A stretch of 64,000 nucleotides of DNA, from NCBI RefSeq assembly GCF_003325455.1, contig NZ_CP025198.1:62001-126000 (forward strand), given 5' to 3'. This document shows, in pieces, positions 8,311-17,462 of the stretch (positions are counted from its first letter, which is position 1; each line of letters begins with the position of its first letter). The position numbers and the translations under genes are program-made. The stretch comes from Acidipropionibacterium virtanenii. Lineage in GTDB: Bacteria > Actinomycetota > Actinomycetes > Propionibacteriales > Propionibacteriaceae. A model generated the notes under the pieces. It was not told the origin of the DNA and did no database searches. It worked only from the letters and a program-made list of their open reading frames with translations.

Positions 8311-9369
8311 TCAGGGCAGCCGGTGGGTCCACTCATAGGTGGAGAACTTCTCGTCGCAGCGCCGCTTCGCCACCGCCAGATCCTCATCTGTGATGGCGCC
8401 GTCGGTGGCGGCGTACTTCTCCTTGAAGTGGTTGTAGAAGACGTCGAGGATCTCCTCGCGCGGCCGACCGGTCTGCGAGCGCATCGGGTCCACCCGCTTG
8501 ATGGCCGAACGGTGCCCCTTGTCGCGCACCTTCTCCTTGCCGATCCGCAGCACCTGCAGCATCTTCTCGGCGTCGATGTCATAGGACATCGTCACGTGGT
8601 GGACCATGTAGCCGTTGTTGAAGCGCTTCTGCGCGGCCCCGCCGATCTTGCCGACCTGCGAGGAGATGTCATTGAGGGGCACGTAGTGGGCCTGGATGCC
8701 CACCTTCGCCAGCGCTTCCATCGTCCACTCGTCGAGGAAGGGGTAGGACTGCGCGAAGCTCAGCCCATCCACCAGTGCCAGGGGGATCACCAGCGAGTAG
8801 GTGACGCAGTTGCCCGGCTCCATGAACATCGCCCCGCCGCCGGTGACCCGCCGCGAGACCGTGATCCCGAAGCGGTCGACCCCCTCCTGGTTGATCTCGT
8901 TCTCGTAGGACTGGAAGGAGCCGATCACCACCTGCGGGGCGTTCCACTCCCACAGCCTCATGAACGGCTTGCGCCGCCCGGCCGCGACGTCGTCGACCAG
9001 GGTCTCGTCCATCGCCACGTTGAGCATCGGGTCCACCGACGGCCCGTGGATGACGTCGAAGTCGATGAGATCCCAGTCCACCGCCTTGCCCAGCGCCCGC
9101 CGTACCGCGATCCCCACACCCTCGGGGGTGATGCCGAAGGGAACGTCGGTGGGCAGCAGGGCACCCTGGACCCGCTCGGCCAGGGCGTTGGCAGCCAGGT
9201 CGGTCGGGGCCCCTTCCAGTGCCGCGGTGATGCGGCCCAGGGCCTCGTCGGGCTCGAGGAAGAAGTCCCCGGAGATCTGGACGCTCTTCAACCTGCCCTC
9301 GGGTCCGTCGTCGACGTCGAGATCGACGACGACGAGCTTGCCCCCGGGAACCTTGTACTCACCGTGCAT
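8311..9369 (-). CDS. Lipoate-protein ligase A family protein with permuted domains
   Basis: 352 residues. The first 85 or so resemble the small accessory domain usually at the C-terminus of LplA (VQISGDFFLEPDEALGRI, then a helix). The catalytic BPL/LplA fold follows, with RRVTGGGAMF at residues 173-182 (lipoyl-AMP binding loop), EPGNCVTYS, and Lys241 in QVGKIGGAAQK. It should activate lipoate with ATP and attach it to E2 or GcvH lysines. GAAAGG lies nine bases before the ATG at 9369; upstream extension of the frame gives only non-conserved sequence. The domain order is the reverse of E. coli LplA. Members of this group could also transfer octanoate, so the exact substrate is not certain. Confidence 0.8.
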   Translation of the reverse strand: MHGEYKVPGGKLVVVDLDVDDGPEGRLKSVQISGDFFLEPDEALGRITAALEGAPTDLAANALAERVQGALLPTDVPFGITPEGVGIAVRRALGKAVDWDLIDFDVIHGPSVDPMLNVAMDETLVDDVAAGRRKPFMRLWEWNAPQVVIGSFQSYENEINQEGVDRFGITVSRRVTGGGAMFMEPGNCVTYSLVIPLALVDGLSFAQSYPFLDEWTMEALAKVGIQAHYVPLNDISSQVGKIGGAAQKRFNNGYMVHHVTMSYDIDAEKMLQVLRIGKEKVRDKGHRSAIKRVDPMRSQTGRPREEILDVFYNHFKEKYAATDGAITDEDLAVAKRRCDEKFSTYEWTHRLP

Positions 9370-9540
9370 GCCGCATTGCCTTTCGCTGGTGTCCGCTCTC
9401 CGCAGCGACGCCATGCTACGTGGCCGGCGTCGGGGTGGAGCGGGTATTCCCCCGGGGGTGAGATGCCGAGTTGGCCGGCAGTGGCTCCAGTGAGTGGTGG
9501 ACGCCGCGGCGCCGGTGGCCGTGCGTATCAAACTCCACTG

Positions 9541-9589
9541 ATTCACTGAGCATGGATATACATTAAAGGTATACTGCCGCTCAGTGAAT
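9541..9589. promoter_or_regulatory. Nested inverted repeat upstream of a broken regulator-like gene
   Basis: Outer arms of 11 bases (ATTCACTGAGC at 9541-9551 and its complement at 9579-9589) enclose a second inverted repeat TATAC/GTATA (9557-9561 and 9569-9573) in A/T-rich sequence. It is 10 bases before the ATG at 9599 and looks like an operator/promoter for that gene. Confidence 0.6.
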
Positions 9590-9598
9590 TGAGGGTTG

Positions 9599-9875
9599 AT
9601 GGCTGAAGCCGTGAAACTGCTCCAAACGGTGGCGCGTGCGCCGATGCGCACCGTTCGCCTTCAGGATGTCAGAGAACTGGGTACCAACGTGTGGCGCACT
9701 CTCGATGATCTGGTCAGTCAAGGAGCCCTGGTCCGGAGCGACGTTCGCCTCGGCCCCGACCCGGGAGGACTGGGATGCGGCGCTTTCTCATCAGTGCCGG
9801 CTCCAGGTCGGTCCCCAAGAAGCGGCGGAGATCGTGGCGGAGGCCTGGGCCCGTCCTGCATCGAGTTCTCGCTGA
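9599..9875 (+). pseudogene. Frameshifted small protein with a winged-helix-like N-terminus
   Basis: The first half (MAEAVKLLQTVARAP, then VWRTLDDLVSQGALVR) has the helix-turn-wing rhythm of small DNA-binding domains. After about codon 45 the reading becomes G-rich and improbable, while the next frame (+1) gives a sensible ending from [11 protein letters not shown] through [16 protein letters not shown] to a TGA at 9875. A single-base indel around 9735-9760 would join them into a protein of about 91 residues. The upstream nested palindrome suggests it was a regulator, perhaps of a toxin-antitoxin pair. A sequencing error is an alternative to real decay. Confidence 0.45.
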
Positions 9876-9889
9876 CTGTTCAGCCTGAC

Positions 9890-10510
9890 TGAGCGGCCGA
9901 CGTCCACGGCACGGCGCTGGTGTCCGTGCCGGAGATCGCCAGCACTGAGACGAGAACAAGGTTGCCGGCCACCACGCCCGCCACCGGACCGCTGGGCGCC
10001 GAGCGCCAGAGCGGGGGCGTCATTGATGCCGTCGCCGGTCATCCCCACGACATGACCGGTGCGTTGCAGCGCGCGGACTGCCTCCTGCTTGTCGGCGGGG
10101 AACACCTCGGCGATGACGTCGAAGTCCCAGGGCCGCCCCACAGCCTCGGGGCCGGAACCCACGCGGTCGCCCAGACCGACCTGCCGGGCGATCCCCGGCC
10201 CGCCGTCGCGCTGTCGGCGGTGATCATGATGATCCGCACGCCTCGGTCCTCGACCTGCCGCACGATCCCGGCCGCGGCGCACTCTCGCCAGCAGGTCGGC
10301 GGCGGACTCGATGCCGGGGGCGTCGTCCAGGGATCCCCACCGCGCCTCCACGTCGGCGGCCAGCAGCCCCGTCTGAGGGCCGTAGTCGCGGTCGATGAGC
10401 CGCTGCTCGACGATCTGGTGGATATGCAGACGACCCTCCACCGATGCGGCAGTCTGCGCCGCTCGCGACAGCGGGCTCGGCAAGGGGCGGCTCGGACCGT
10501 CTCGAATCGC
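9890..10510 (-). pseudogene. Decayed P-type cation ATPase remnant
   Basis: Fragments of one P-type ATPase appear in different minus-strand frames. One frame has [15 protein letters not shown] (the conserved region before the hinge). Another continues with [32 protein letters not shown] and [17 protein letters not shown] (the hinge motif). The order is right for the cytoplasmic P-domain of plasma-membrane-type ATPases, but at least two frame changes are needed. The Asp-phosphorylation site and all membrane segments are missing. It is a relic covering roughly 200 residues. Loss of this gene and the frameshifted neighbour marks 9.6-10.5 kb as decaying sequence. Confidence 0.65.
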
Positions 10511-10587
10511 ACCCGGTGTCCCGGGAAGAGCCGGCGTCAAGTACGGTCGCGGCGTATTCATCCGCCGCATGACCGCTGGGAGGCCCC

Positions 10588-12783
10588 ATGCATTCCATAT
10601 CTCGACGGCCGCGGTGGGCGATCCGTCTCGCCGCCTTCATCGGCGTGCTGATGGCACTGCTCACCGTGGCTCCCGGATCGCTGGGGGCCAAGGCCTGGGC
10701 CGACGACTCGTCGGCCGGTTCCGTCAAGGGCAAGACCTTCACGATCGCCACCGACACCACCTTCGCCCCCTTCGAGTACCGCGACGCCAAGGGCAATATG
10801 ACCGGCATCGACATGGATCTCATCCAGTCGATCGCCAAGAGCCAGGGATTCAAGGTCAACATCAAATCGGTGGGCTTCGACGCCGCCGTCCAGGCCGTCC
10901 AGTCCAAGCAGGCCGACGGCGTCATCGCCGGGATGTCGATCACCGACGAGCGCAAGAAGGCCTTCGACTTCTCAGACCCGTACTTCGCCTCCGGTATTCA
11001 GATGGCGATCAAGAAGACCGACACCTCGATCAAGTCCTATGCGGATCTCAAAGGGAAGACCGTCGTCGCCAAGACGGGCACCGAGTCGCTGACTTTCGCC
11101 AAGTCGATCGCCTCCAAGTACGGATTCAGCGTCAAGGCTCTCGACAAGGCCGACACCATGTATTCGGAGGTCAACACCGGCAATGCGGCTGCCGTCTTCG
11201 ATGACTATCCGGTGCTGGCCTACGGTATCAAGCAGGGCAACGGCCTCAAGGTCGTCACCGCCAAGGAGGCCGGAGCCTCCTACGGATTCGCCGTCCTCAA
11301 GGGCAGCAATGCGGCGCTGCTGGCGGCCTTCAACACCGGCCTGGAGAAGATGAAGTCCGACGGCTCCTATCACAAGCTGCTGGTGAAATACCTCGGCGAG
11401 AACGCCCCCGCCGACGACGCCTCGGTGGCCGGCGTCAAGGGCAAGACCTTCATCATCGCCACCGACACCACCTTCGCCCCCTTCGAGTACCGCGACGCCA
11501 AGGGGAATATGACCGGCATCGACATGGATCTCATCCGGGCCATCGCGAAGCAGCAGGGATTCACCGTCCAGATCAAGTCGGTGGGCTTCGACGCCGCTCT
11601 CCAGGCCGTCAAGTCGAAGCAGGCCGACGGCGTCATCGCCGGGATGTCGATCACCGACGAGCGCAAGAAGGTCTTCGACTTCTCGGACCCGTACTTCGAC
11701 TCGGGCATCCAGATGGCCGTCGCCAAGGACTCCGACATCAAGGGCTACGCGGATCTCAAGGGCAAGACCGTCGTCGCCAAGACCGGCACCGAGTCGTTGA
11801 CCTTCGCCCAGAAGAACGCCTCCAAGTACGGCTACACCGTCAAGGCCCTTGACAAGGCCGACACCATGTACTCCGAGGTGAACACCGGGAACGCCGCCGC
11901 CGTCTTCGACGACTACCCGGTGCTGGCCTACGGCATCAAGGAGGGCAACGGGCTCAAGGTGGTCACCGAGAAGGAGGCGGGCGCCTCCTACGGATTCGCC
12001 GTCCTCAAGGGCAGCAATGCCGATCTGCTCAAGGCTTTCAACGCCGGCCTCAGCGGGATGAAGACCGACGGCTCCTACCAGCAGGTGCTCGACAAGTACC
12101 TCAAGGCCCCCGACTCCGACTCGGAGAAGAGCGACGGCTTCCTCGCCCTGCTGACCGAGAGCTTCCCCGCGCTGATGAAGGGCCTGGCGATGACGGTGGC
12201 CGCCACTGCGCTGTCCCTGCTCATCGCCCTGGTGCTCGGCGTCGTCTTCGGCTTCAGCAAGGTCTCCGGGGTGAGGATCCTGTCGGGCATCGCCTCGGTC
12301 TACGTGGCGATCTTCCGCGGCACCCCGCTGCTGGTCCAGGCATTCTTCTTCTACTTCGGCATGCCCACCGTCACCGGCCAGAAGATCGACGTCTTCACCG
12401 CCGGCGTGCTCACCCTGAGCCTCAACGCCGGCGCCTACATGACCGAGATCGTGAGAGGCGGCATCCAGTCTGTGGATCCCGGCCAGATGGAGGCGTCGAG
12501 ATCGCTCGGGTTGAACTGGCTGCAGTCGATGCGCAAGGTGATCGTGCCCCAGGCCGTCAAGATCATGACGCCGTCCTTCATCAACCAGTTCGTCATCAGC
12601 CTCAAGGACACCTCGATCCTCGCCGTGCTGGGATTCGCCGAACTGACCTATCAGGGCCAGCAGATCATCGCCCGCAACTTCAGGTCCTTCGAGATCTGGA
12701 TCATGGTCGGCGTCATCTACTTCATCGTCATCTACGCCCTGACAACACTGTCGAACTTCGTCGATCGGAAGGTCAACAAGTGA
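10588..12783 (+). CDS. glnP: Amino-acid ABC transporter: two substrate-binding domains fused to permease (GlnP type)
   Basis: 731 residues. A signal segment (residues 1-38) leads into binding domain 1 (about 47-270), a second, nearly identical binding domain (about 282-506), then a membrane domain (about 516-731). The EAA loop of the membrane domain lies near 624-656 ([19 protein letters not shown]). Each binding domain has the polar-amino-acid pattern [20 protein letters not shown] and MSITDERKK. This is the GlnP architecture known from lactic acid bacteria, in which tethered domains deliver glutamine or related amino acids to one channel. The two domains agree at roughly 85% of positions, implying recent duplication or gene conversion. 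The ATPase partner overlaps by four bases. Confidence 0.9.
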   Translation: MHSISRRPRWAIRLAAFIGVLMALLTVAPGSLGAKAWADDSSAGSVKGKTFTIATDTTFAPFEYRDAKGNMTGIDMDLIQSIAKSQGFKVNIKSVGFDAAVQAVQSKQADGVIAGMSITDERKKAFDFSDPYFASGIQMAIKKTDTSIKSYADLKGKTVVAKTGTESLTFAKSIASKYGFSVKALDKADTMYSEVNTGNAAAVFDDYPVLAYGIKQGNGLKVVTAKEAGASYGFAVLKGSNAALLAAFNTGLEKMKSDGSYHKLLVKYLGENAPADDASVAGVKGKTFIIATDTTFAPFEYRDAKGNMTGIDMDLIRAIAKQQGFTVQIKSVGFDAALQAVKSKQADGVIAGMSITDERKKVFDFSDPYFDSGIQMAVAKDSDIKGYADLKGKTVVAKTGTESLTFAQKNASKYGYTVKALDKADTMYSEVNTGNAAAVFDDYPVLAYGIKEGNGLKVVTEKEAGASYGFAVLKGSNADLLKAFNAGLSGMKTDGSYQQVLDKYLKAPDSDSEKSDGFLALLTESFPALMKGLAMTVAATALSLLIALVLGVVFGFSKVSGVRILSGIASVYVAIFRGTPLLVQAFFFYFGMPTVTGQKIDVFTAGVLTLSLNAGAYMTEIVRGGIQSVDPGQMEASRSLGLNWLQSMRKVIVPQAVKIMTPSFINQFVISLKDTSILAVLGFAELTYQGQQIIARNFRSFEIWIMVGVIYFIVIYALTTLSNFVDRKVNK

Positions 12784-13529
12784 GCGAGAACATCAGCGAG
12801 ACCCCGGTCGTCCAGACCGTCGACCTGCACAAGAGCTTCGGCTCCAACGAGGTGCTCAAGGGCATCGACGCCACGATCCACAAGGGGCAGGTGGTCTCGG
12901 TCATCGGACCGTCGGGATCGGGCAAGTCCACCTTCCTGCGCTGCCTCAACCTGCTGGAGGAGGTGACCTCGGGGAAGGTGCTCATCGAGGGCCACGACCT
13001 CACCGATCCGGGCACCGACATCAACGAGGTGCGCCAGAAGATCGGGATGGTGTTTCAGCACTTCAACCTCTTCCCGCACATGACGGTGACCGAGAACATC
13101 ACGATGGCCCCGCTGCAGCTGGGGCGGATGTCGAAGGCCGAGGCCCTCGACCGGGCCGCCGACCTGCTCGGCCAGGTGCACCTGGAGGACAAGGCCGATG
13201 CCCGTCCCGCCCAGTTGTCGGGCGGTCAGAAGCAGCGGGTGGCGATCGCCCGGGCGCTGGCGATGCGCCCCGATGTGATGCTCTTCGACGAGCCCACCTC
13301 CGCCCTGGACCCCGAGATGGTGGGCGAGGTGCTCGACGTGATGCGCAAGCTGGCCGGCGAGGGCATGACGATGATCGTCGTCACCCACGAGATGGGATTC
13401 GCCCGCGAGGTGAGCGGTCACCTCATGTTCATGGCCGACGGCGTCGTGGTGGAGGAGGGGGATCCCCGCGAGATCCTCACCTCTCCGAAGGAACTGCGCA
13501 CCCAGGACTTCCTGTCCAAGGTGCTGTGA
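12780..13529 (+). CDS. glnQ: Polar amino-acid ABC transporter ATP-binding protein (GlnQ type)
   Basis: 249 residues, the usual length for GlnQ/HisP ATPases. Walker A GPSGSGKS is at residues 43-50, the Q-loop region [12 protein letters not shown] near 85-96, the signature LSGGQKQR near 143, Walker [15 protein letters not shown] near 164, and the switch His in VVTHEMGF. It begins with a GTG that overlaps the permease stop (GTGA), so the two are translationally coupled. It energises the fused binding-protein/permease upstream. A long hairpin follows the stop and probably ends this two-gene operon. Confidence 0.93.
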   Translation: MSENISETPVVQTVDLHKSFGSNEVLKGIDATIHKGQVVSVIGPSGSGKSTFLRCLNLLEEVTSGKVLIEGHDLTDPGTDINEVRQKIGMVFQHFNLFPHMTVTENITMAPLQLGRMSKAEALDRAADLLGQVHLEDKADARPAQLSGGQKQRVAIARALAMRPDVMLFDEPTSALDPEMVGEVLDVMRKLAGEGMTMIVVTHEMGFAREVSGHLMFMADGVVVEEGDPREILTSPKELRTQDFLSKVL

Positions 13530-13534
13530 ACCGG

Positions 13535-13605
13535 CGGATCTCCCGACAGTCGGGCTGATTCGGCTCGAACGGGCCGCCGGAAAGCCCCATCTGTCGGGAG
13601 ATCCG
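13535..13605 (+). terminator. Long hairpin after the GlnPQ operon
   Basis: Perfect 15-bp arms (13535-13549 and 13591-13605) enclose a 41-base G/C-rich loop able to fold further. No U tract. The arm core (CCCGACAG with its complement) is shared with the hairpin at 49626-49697, which suggests a related element family. Confidence 0.65.
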
Positions 13606-13709
13606 TCTCCGCATTCCGTCCGGCCCCCACGATGTGGCCCGCGGCGGGCCCTCCTGCCGGGATGTGAGACCCTCGGAGCTGCACAGGGCAGCAGAGGAGG
13701 ACGTCAACG

Positions 13710-14759
13710 ATGAGCCGACGCGATGTGGTGAGGTCACTTCCGCCGTACAAGCAGGGTGCCGCCGAGGGCCCGGACGCCGTCAAGCTGTCCTCCAACGAGA
13801 ACCCCTACCCGCCGCTGCCCTCGGTGGTCGCCGAGATCGAGCGTCGGCTCGGCTCCTACAACCGGTACCCCTCGATGGGGGCCGTCGAGGTGCGCACCGC
13901 CATCGCCGAGCGGTTCGGCGTCACCCCTGATCAGGTGGCCGTGGGCGCCGGCTCGGTGGAGGTCGCCACCCAGCTGGTGCATGCCACCGCCGGCCTGGGC
14001 GACGAGGTGATCTTCGCCTGGCGGTCCTTCGAGGCCTACCCGATCATCACCGTCGTCGGGGGAGCGACGCCGGTCAAGGTGCCGCTGCGACCCGACCTGC
14101 ACCACGACCTGGACGCGATGGCCGCCGCCATCACCGACCGCACCCGACTGATCCTGCTGTGCACCCCCAACAATCCCACCGGCACCACCCTCCACACCGA
14201 CGAGGTGGAGGCCTTCCTGGCGCGCGTTCCCGACGACGTCATCGTCGCCATCGACGAGGCCTACGTGCACTTCAACCGGGACGCCGACTCCGTCTCCGGC
14301 CTGGACATGCTGGCCCGCCACCCCAACGTCGTCAACCTGCAGACCTTCTCCAAGGCCTACGGGCTGGCCGGGCTGCGGATCGGCTTCTCGATCTCCAGCG
14401 CCGAGATCGCCGAGGACCTGCGCCGCGTCGCCACCCCCTTCGCGGTCAGCGACCTCGCCCAGCACGCGGCGCTCGCCTCCCTTGCCCACGAGGACGAGCT
14501 CGACGTGCGGGTGGAGAGGATCGTCGCCGAGCGCGAGCGGGTCACCGCCGGGCTTCGCTCCCAGGGCTGGCCGGTCGGCGACTCCCAGGCCAACTTCGTG
14601 TGGCTGTCCACCGGCGACGACACCGCGCGGATCGACAACGTGCTGCGCAGCCATGGCGTCTTCGCCCGCTGCTGGCAGCCCGAGGGGATCCGCCTGTCCA
14701 TCGGCTCGCAGCAGGAGAACGACCGCTGCCTCGAAGCCTTCGCCGACGCGGTCCGCTGA
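13710..14759 (+). CDS. PLP-dependent aminotransferase, HisC / aromatic aminotransferase type
   Basis: 349 residues, fold type I class II aminotransferase. The N-terminus has KLSSNENPYPP, typical of HisC and of actinobacterial aromatic aminotransferases. CTPNNPTG near residue 151 and AIDEAYVHF near 182 contact the cofactor. FSKAYGLAGLR carries the Schiff-base Lys at residue 215, and a final Arg in GIRLSIG binds the substrate carboxylate. The gene is not in a histidine operon here, so transamination of aromatic 2-oxo acids is as likely as histidinol phosphate. GAGGAGG lies before the ATG. Its stop is only three bases from the stop of the convergent patatin gene. Confidence 0.8.
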   Translation: MSRRDVVRSLPPYKQGAAEGPDAVKLSSNENPYPPLPSVVAEIERRLGSYNRYPSMGAVEVRTAIAERFGVTPDQVAVGAGSVEVATQLVHATAGLGDEVIFAWRSFEAYPIITVVGGATPVKVPLRPDLHHDLDAMAAAITDRTRLILLCTPNNPTGTTLHTDEVEAFLARVPDDVIVAIDEAYVHFNRDADSVSGLDMLARHPNVVNLQTFSKAYGLAGLRIGFSISSAEIAEDLRRVATPFAVSDLAQHAALASLAHEDELDVRVERIVAERERVTAGLRSQGWPVGDSQANFVWLSTGDDTARIDNVLRSHGVFARCWQPEGIRLSIGSQQENDRCLEAFADAVR

Positions 14760-14762
14760 GCC

Positions 14763-15644
14763 TCAGATGCCCAGGAAGTCCCGCCATCGGGGCCACTGGC
14801 GGTTGATCTGGGCCATCCCCATCGCATAGCAGTGCCGCAGCCTGGCGACCCGGCGCTCCTGGTTCTCGATCGGCATCTGGTCGGGGAAGAAGAGCACCGC
14901 CCTGCCGTCGCGCTCCAGATCGAGCAGCTCCTCGCGGGTGGCGTTGTAGCGGCGCCACCTCCCGGCCAGCGCCTCGGCCACCGCGGGCCTCTTCCGGAAG
15001 ATCCGGTTGAGAGCGCGGATATTGCGCGGGGGCTTCTTGACGTAGTCGCGGGTCCGCGTCATCACCACCAGGAAGCGCTCGTAACCGTCCATCTGGGCGG
15101 CGTCGAGGGGGATTCCGCCGTTGGGGCCGATCGCACCGTCGACGTACTCCACCCCGTCGATGGTGACCGGGGGCATCAGCCCGGGCATCGTCGACGAGGC
15201 CTGCACCCGCACCATGAGGTCTTTCATCGAGTCGACGTCGTCGCGGGTGAACCACTCCTGCTCGCCGTTGTCGGTGCGGGTGGCGCCGATACGCATCGCC
15301 GCGGGATTGGTCTCGAACGCGGACCAGTCGAAGGGCAGGGCCTCCTCGGGCAGGGAGGTGTGCTGGTAGATGTACTCGGAGTTGAAGAGTCCGTGACCGG
15401 TGACGAAAGTGCGCAGTCCACCCAGCTTCGGGTCGGCGGCGAACTCGACAAAGCACTCCCTGGCCCTGGCGGCGTCTTTCGACAGGTAGTTCGCGGTGTT
15501 CGACGAACCCGCCGAGATCCCGGAGACGTGAGGCAGGCTGACCTGTTCGCGCAGCAGCTTCACCACCACGGCACAGGAGTAGCTGGCGCGCATGCCGCCC
15601 CCCTCGAAGACCAGTGCGGTGTCGTCGGTGGTGAAGGAGCCCAT
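14763..15644 (-). CDS. Patatin-like phospholipase/acyl hydrolase
   Basis: 293 residues. The oxyanion-hole motif FEGGGMRASYS lies at residues 13-23, the nucleophile elbow GISAG at 42-46 (Ser44), and the second catalytic residue is the Asp of VDGAIGPNGG near residue 170. This Ser-Asp dyad is standard for bacterial patatins of the YjjU/RssA type that cleave acyl chains from phospholipids. I chose the ATG at 15644, since the upstream extension to 15758 lacks family similarity. No signal peptide is visible, so it is likely cytoplasmic. It is divergent from the amino-sugar importer at 15974, with two palindromes in between. Confidence 0.87.
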   Translation of the reverse strand: MGSFTTDDTALVFEGGGMRASYSCAVVVKLLREQVSLPHVSGISAGSSNTANYLSKDAARARECFVEFAADPKLGGLRTFVTGHGLFNSEYIYQHTSLPEEALPFDWSAFETNPAAMRIGATRTDNGEQEWFTRDDVDSMKDLMVRVQASSTMPGLMPPVTIDGVEYVDGAIGPNGGIPLDAAQMDGYERFLVVMTRTRDYVKKPPRNIRALNRIFRKRPAVAEALAGRWRRYNATREELLDLERDGRAVLFFPDQMPIENQERRVARLRHCYAMGMAQINRQWPRWRDFLGI

Positions 15645-15723
15645 GGGACGATCCTGCCACCCGTCTGTCGGGGCGTCCTGACGCCGGCCCGTGAAGACGG
15701 TGTGCTCTGGACCCGACGAGGGG

Positions 15724-15780
15724 GTGGACGGTGTCCACACGTGAAGTCCGACACTCACCTGGGGTGAGCGATTCGCTCAC
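15724..15780. promoter_or_regulatory. Two palindromic operator candidates between divergent genes
   Basis: GTGGAC-GGT-GTCCAC (15724-15738) and GTGAGCGA-T-TCGCTCAC (15764-15780) lie about 200 bases upstream of the sugar-binding-protein gene and just behind the patatin start. They are plausible repressor sites for the importer. No regulator gene is adjacent. Confidence 0.4.
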
Positions 15781-15973
15781 TATTCTGGTTCGAATCGCCT
15801 CCCAGATGGGCAAGGATGACGCACTATGTGAGTGCGACGTAACGGTTCGGTTGCAGTGCTTGTGGCCGCCCACCGGGCGTCACTACTGTTCAGGACGCAG
15901 GGCCTTCCTGAGAGCACTGAGTGATTGATCCCTGTCCGCCAGTGTCGGCGGGCATCAACCAAGGAGAATGACC

Positions 15974-17377
15974 ATGACCCAGTCAACCTTCAACCGCCGA
16001 GGTTTCCTCAAGAGCGCCGTTGCGGCTGCGGCCGTGGTGCCCCTGGCATCCTGCGCCGCGAGTGGCGGCGGAGACTCCGATTCCGGCGGCGCTCCGTCGG
16101 CCGGCAAGAAATCAGATTCGAACCCCTTCGGCATCAAGGAGGACGGCAAGCTCGACGCCGTCATCTTCAACGGCGGCTACGGCATCGCCTACTGCGAGTT
16201 CGCGGCCCAGCAGATGAAGAAGAAGTACCCGAAGCTCACCACCTCGGTGAAGGCCTCCAACAACATCTCGCAGGAGCTCCAGCCGCGCTTCGTCGGCGGG
16301 AACCCGCCCGACGTCATCGACAACTCGGGCGCCAACTCGATCGGCGTGGCGTCGGTGCTCGACCAGCTGGACACCGCCGACGACATCCTGGCGGCCAAGA
16401 ACTACGAGGGCAAGAAGATCGCCGACACCCTCTACGCCGGCGTCAAGGAGGTCGGCACCCGCGGCGACAAGTTCGTCATCCTCAACTACGTGATGAGCGC
16501 CTACGCGCTGTGGTACTCCGATGAGCTCTTCAAGGCCAACGGCTGGACGGTGCCGAAGACCTGGGACGAGGCGTACAAGCTCGGCGAGACGGCCAAGAAG
16601 AAGAACAAGTACCTCTTCCTGTGGGGCAAGGAGGCGGCGAGCTACTACCGCACCCTGGTGCTGGGCAGCGCCTTCAAGGAGGGCGGCGACGAGGTCCGGC
16701 TGCCGATCGAGAACCTGGAGAAGAACGCCTGGTCCAACAAGACGATCCAGGACGTGCTCAAGGCGCTCAAGAAGATCATCGACGCCGGATTCTTCAAGCC
16801 CGGCGGCGCGGGGACCGCCTTCACCGCCGCCCAGGCCCAGTGGTCCAACGACCAGGCGGCGCTGCTGTATCCGTCGGGCTCGTGGATCGAGAACGAGATG
16901 AAGAAGCAGACCAAGTCCGGCTTCAAGATGATGGGCGCCCCGGAACTGGTGCTCACCGATTCCCCGAAGCTGGGATACGAGGCGATGAACGCCGCCCCGG
17001 GTGAGCCGTTCATCTTCCCGAAGAAGGGCGTCAACGCCGGTGCCGGCAAGGAGTTCATGCGGGCGATGCTGTCGAAGGACGCCGCCACCAACTTCGCCAA
17101 GACGATCCTGTCCCCGACCATCGTCAAGGACACCGTCCCGGCCGACGGTTTCGGCTCCACGGCGCTGGTCTCCCTGACGAAGATGCTCGACACCGCCGGA
17201 GACAAGGTGTTCAACATCCAGCACGTCGACTTCTACGGCATCAACAAGGATCACCTGGTGCTGTGGAACGACTTCCTGGCCGGCAAGTCGTCGGTGGCCG
17301 AACTCACCAAGGGCATGCAGGAGGTCGCCGACAAGATCGCCGACGACTCCTCGGTGCAGAAGATCAAGGTCAAGTGA
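15974..17377 (+). CDS. Carbohydrate ABC transporter substrate-binding lipoprotein (NgcE-like)
   Basis: 467 residues. The N-terminus pairs a twin-Arg motif (NRRGFLKS, residues 7-14) with a lipobox ending PLASC, so Cys27 is the likely lipidation site and export may use Tat. I chose the second ATG (15974) because AAGGAG lies seven bases before it but only one base before the ATG at 15968. The body is a family-1 solute-binding protein resembling the Streptomyces N-acetylglucosamine/chitobiose binder NgcE. Two permease genes follow, then a sugar kinase and MurQ nearby, supporting amino-sugar uptake. A hairpin between it and the first permease probably gives higher expression of the binder. Confidence 0.82.
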   Translation: MTQSTFNRRGFLKSAVAAAAVVPLASCAASGGGDSDSGGAPSAGKKSDSNPFGIKEDGKLDAVIFNGGYGIAYCEFAAQQMKKKYPKLTTSVKASNNISQELQPRFVGGNPPDVIDNSGANSIGVASVLDQLDTADDILAAKNYEGKKIADTLYAGVKEVGTRGDKFVILNYVMSAYALWYSDELFKANGWTVPKTWDEAYKLGETAKKKNKYLFLWGKEAASYYRTLVLGSAFKEGGDEVRLPIENLEKNAWSNKTIQDVLKALKKIIDAGFFKPGGAGTAFTAAQAQWSNDQAALLYPSGSWIENEMKKQTKSGFKMMGAPELVLTDSPKLGYEAMNAAPGEPFIFPKKGVNAGAGKEFMRAMLSKDAATNFAKTILSPTIVKDTVPADGFGSTALVSLTKMLDTAGDKVFNIQHVDFYGINKDHLVLWNDFLAGKSSVAELTKGMQEVADKIADDSSVQKIKVK

Positions 17378-17409
17378 GCCCGCGACCGCGTTTGTCCTGA
17401 CCCTTTCCG

Positions 17410-17437
17410 GGCCGTCCGGTCCCCGGGCCGGACGGCC
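17410..17437 (+). terminator. Intercistronic hairpin after the binding-protein gene
   Basis: Perfect 10-bp stem (GGCCGTCCGG at 17410-17419 and its complement at 17428-17437) with an eight-base loop, between the binding-protein gene and the first permease. The usual effect is partial termination or 3'-end protection that favours the binding protein. Confidence 0.6.
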
Positions 17438-17462
17438 GCCCCTCCATCAGATTGAGTCCTGC

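Noticed and set aside
15786-15795. GGTTCGAATC, the tRNA T-loop consensus
   Set aside because: The flanking bases do not form a T-stem, acceptor stem or anticodon arm, so there is no tRNA here.
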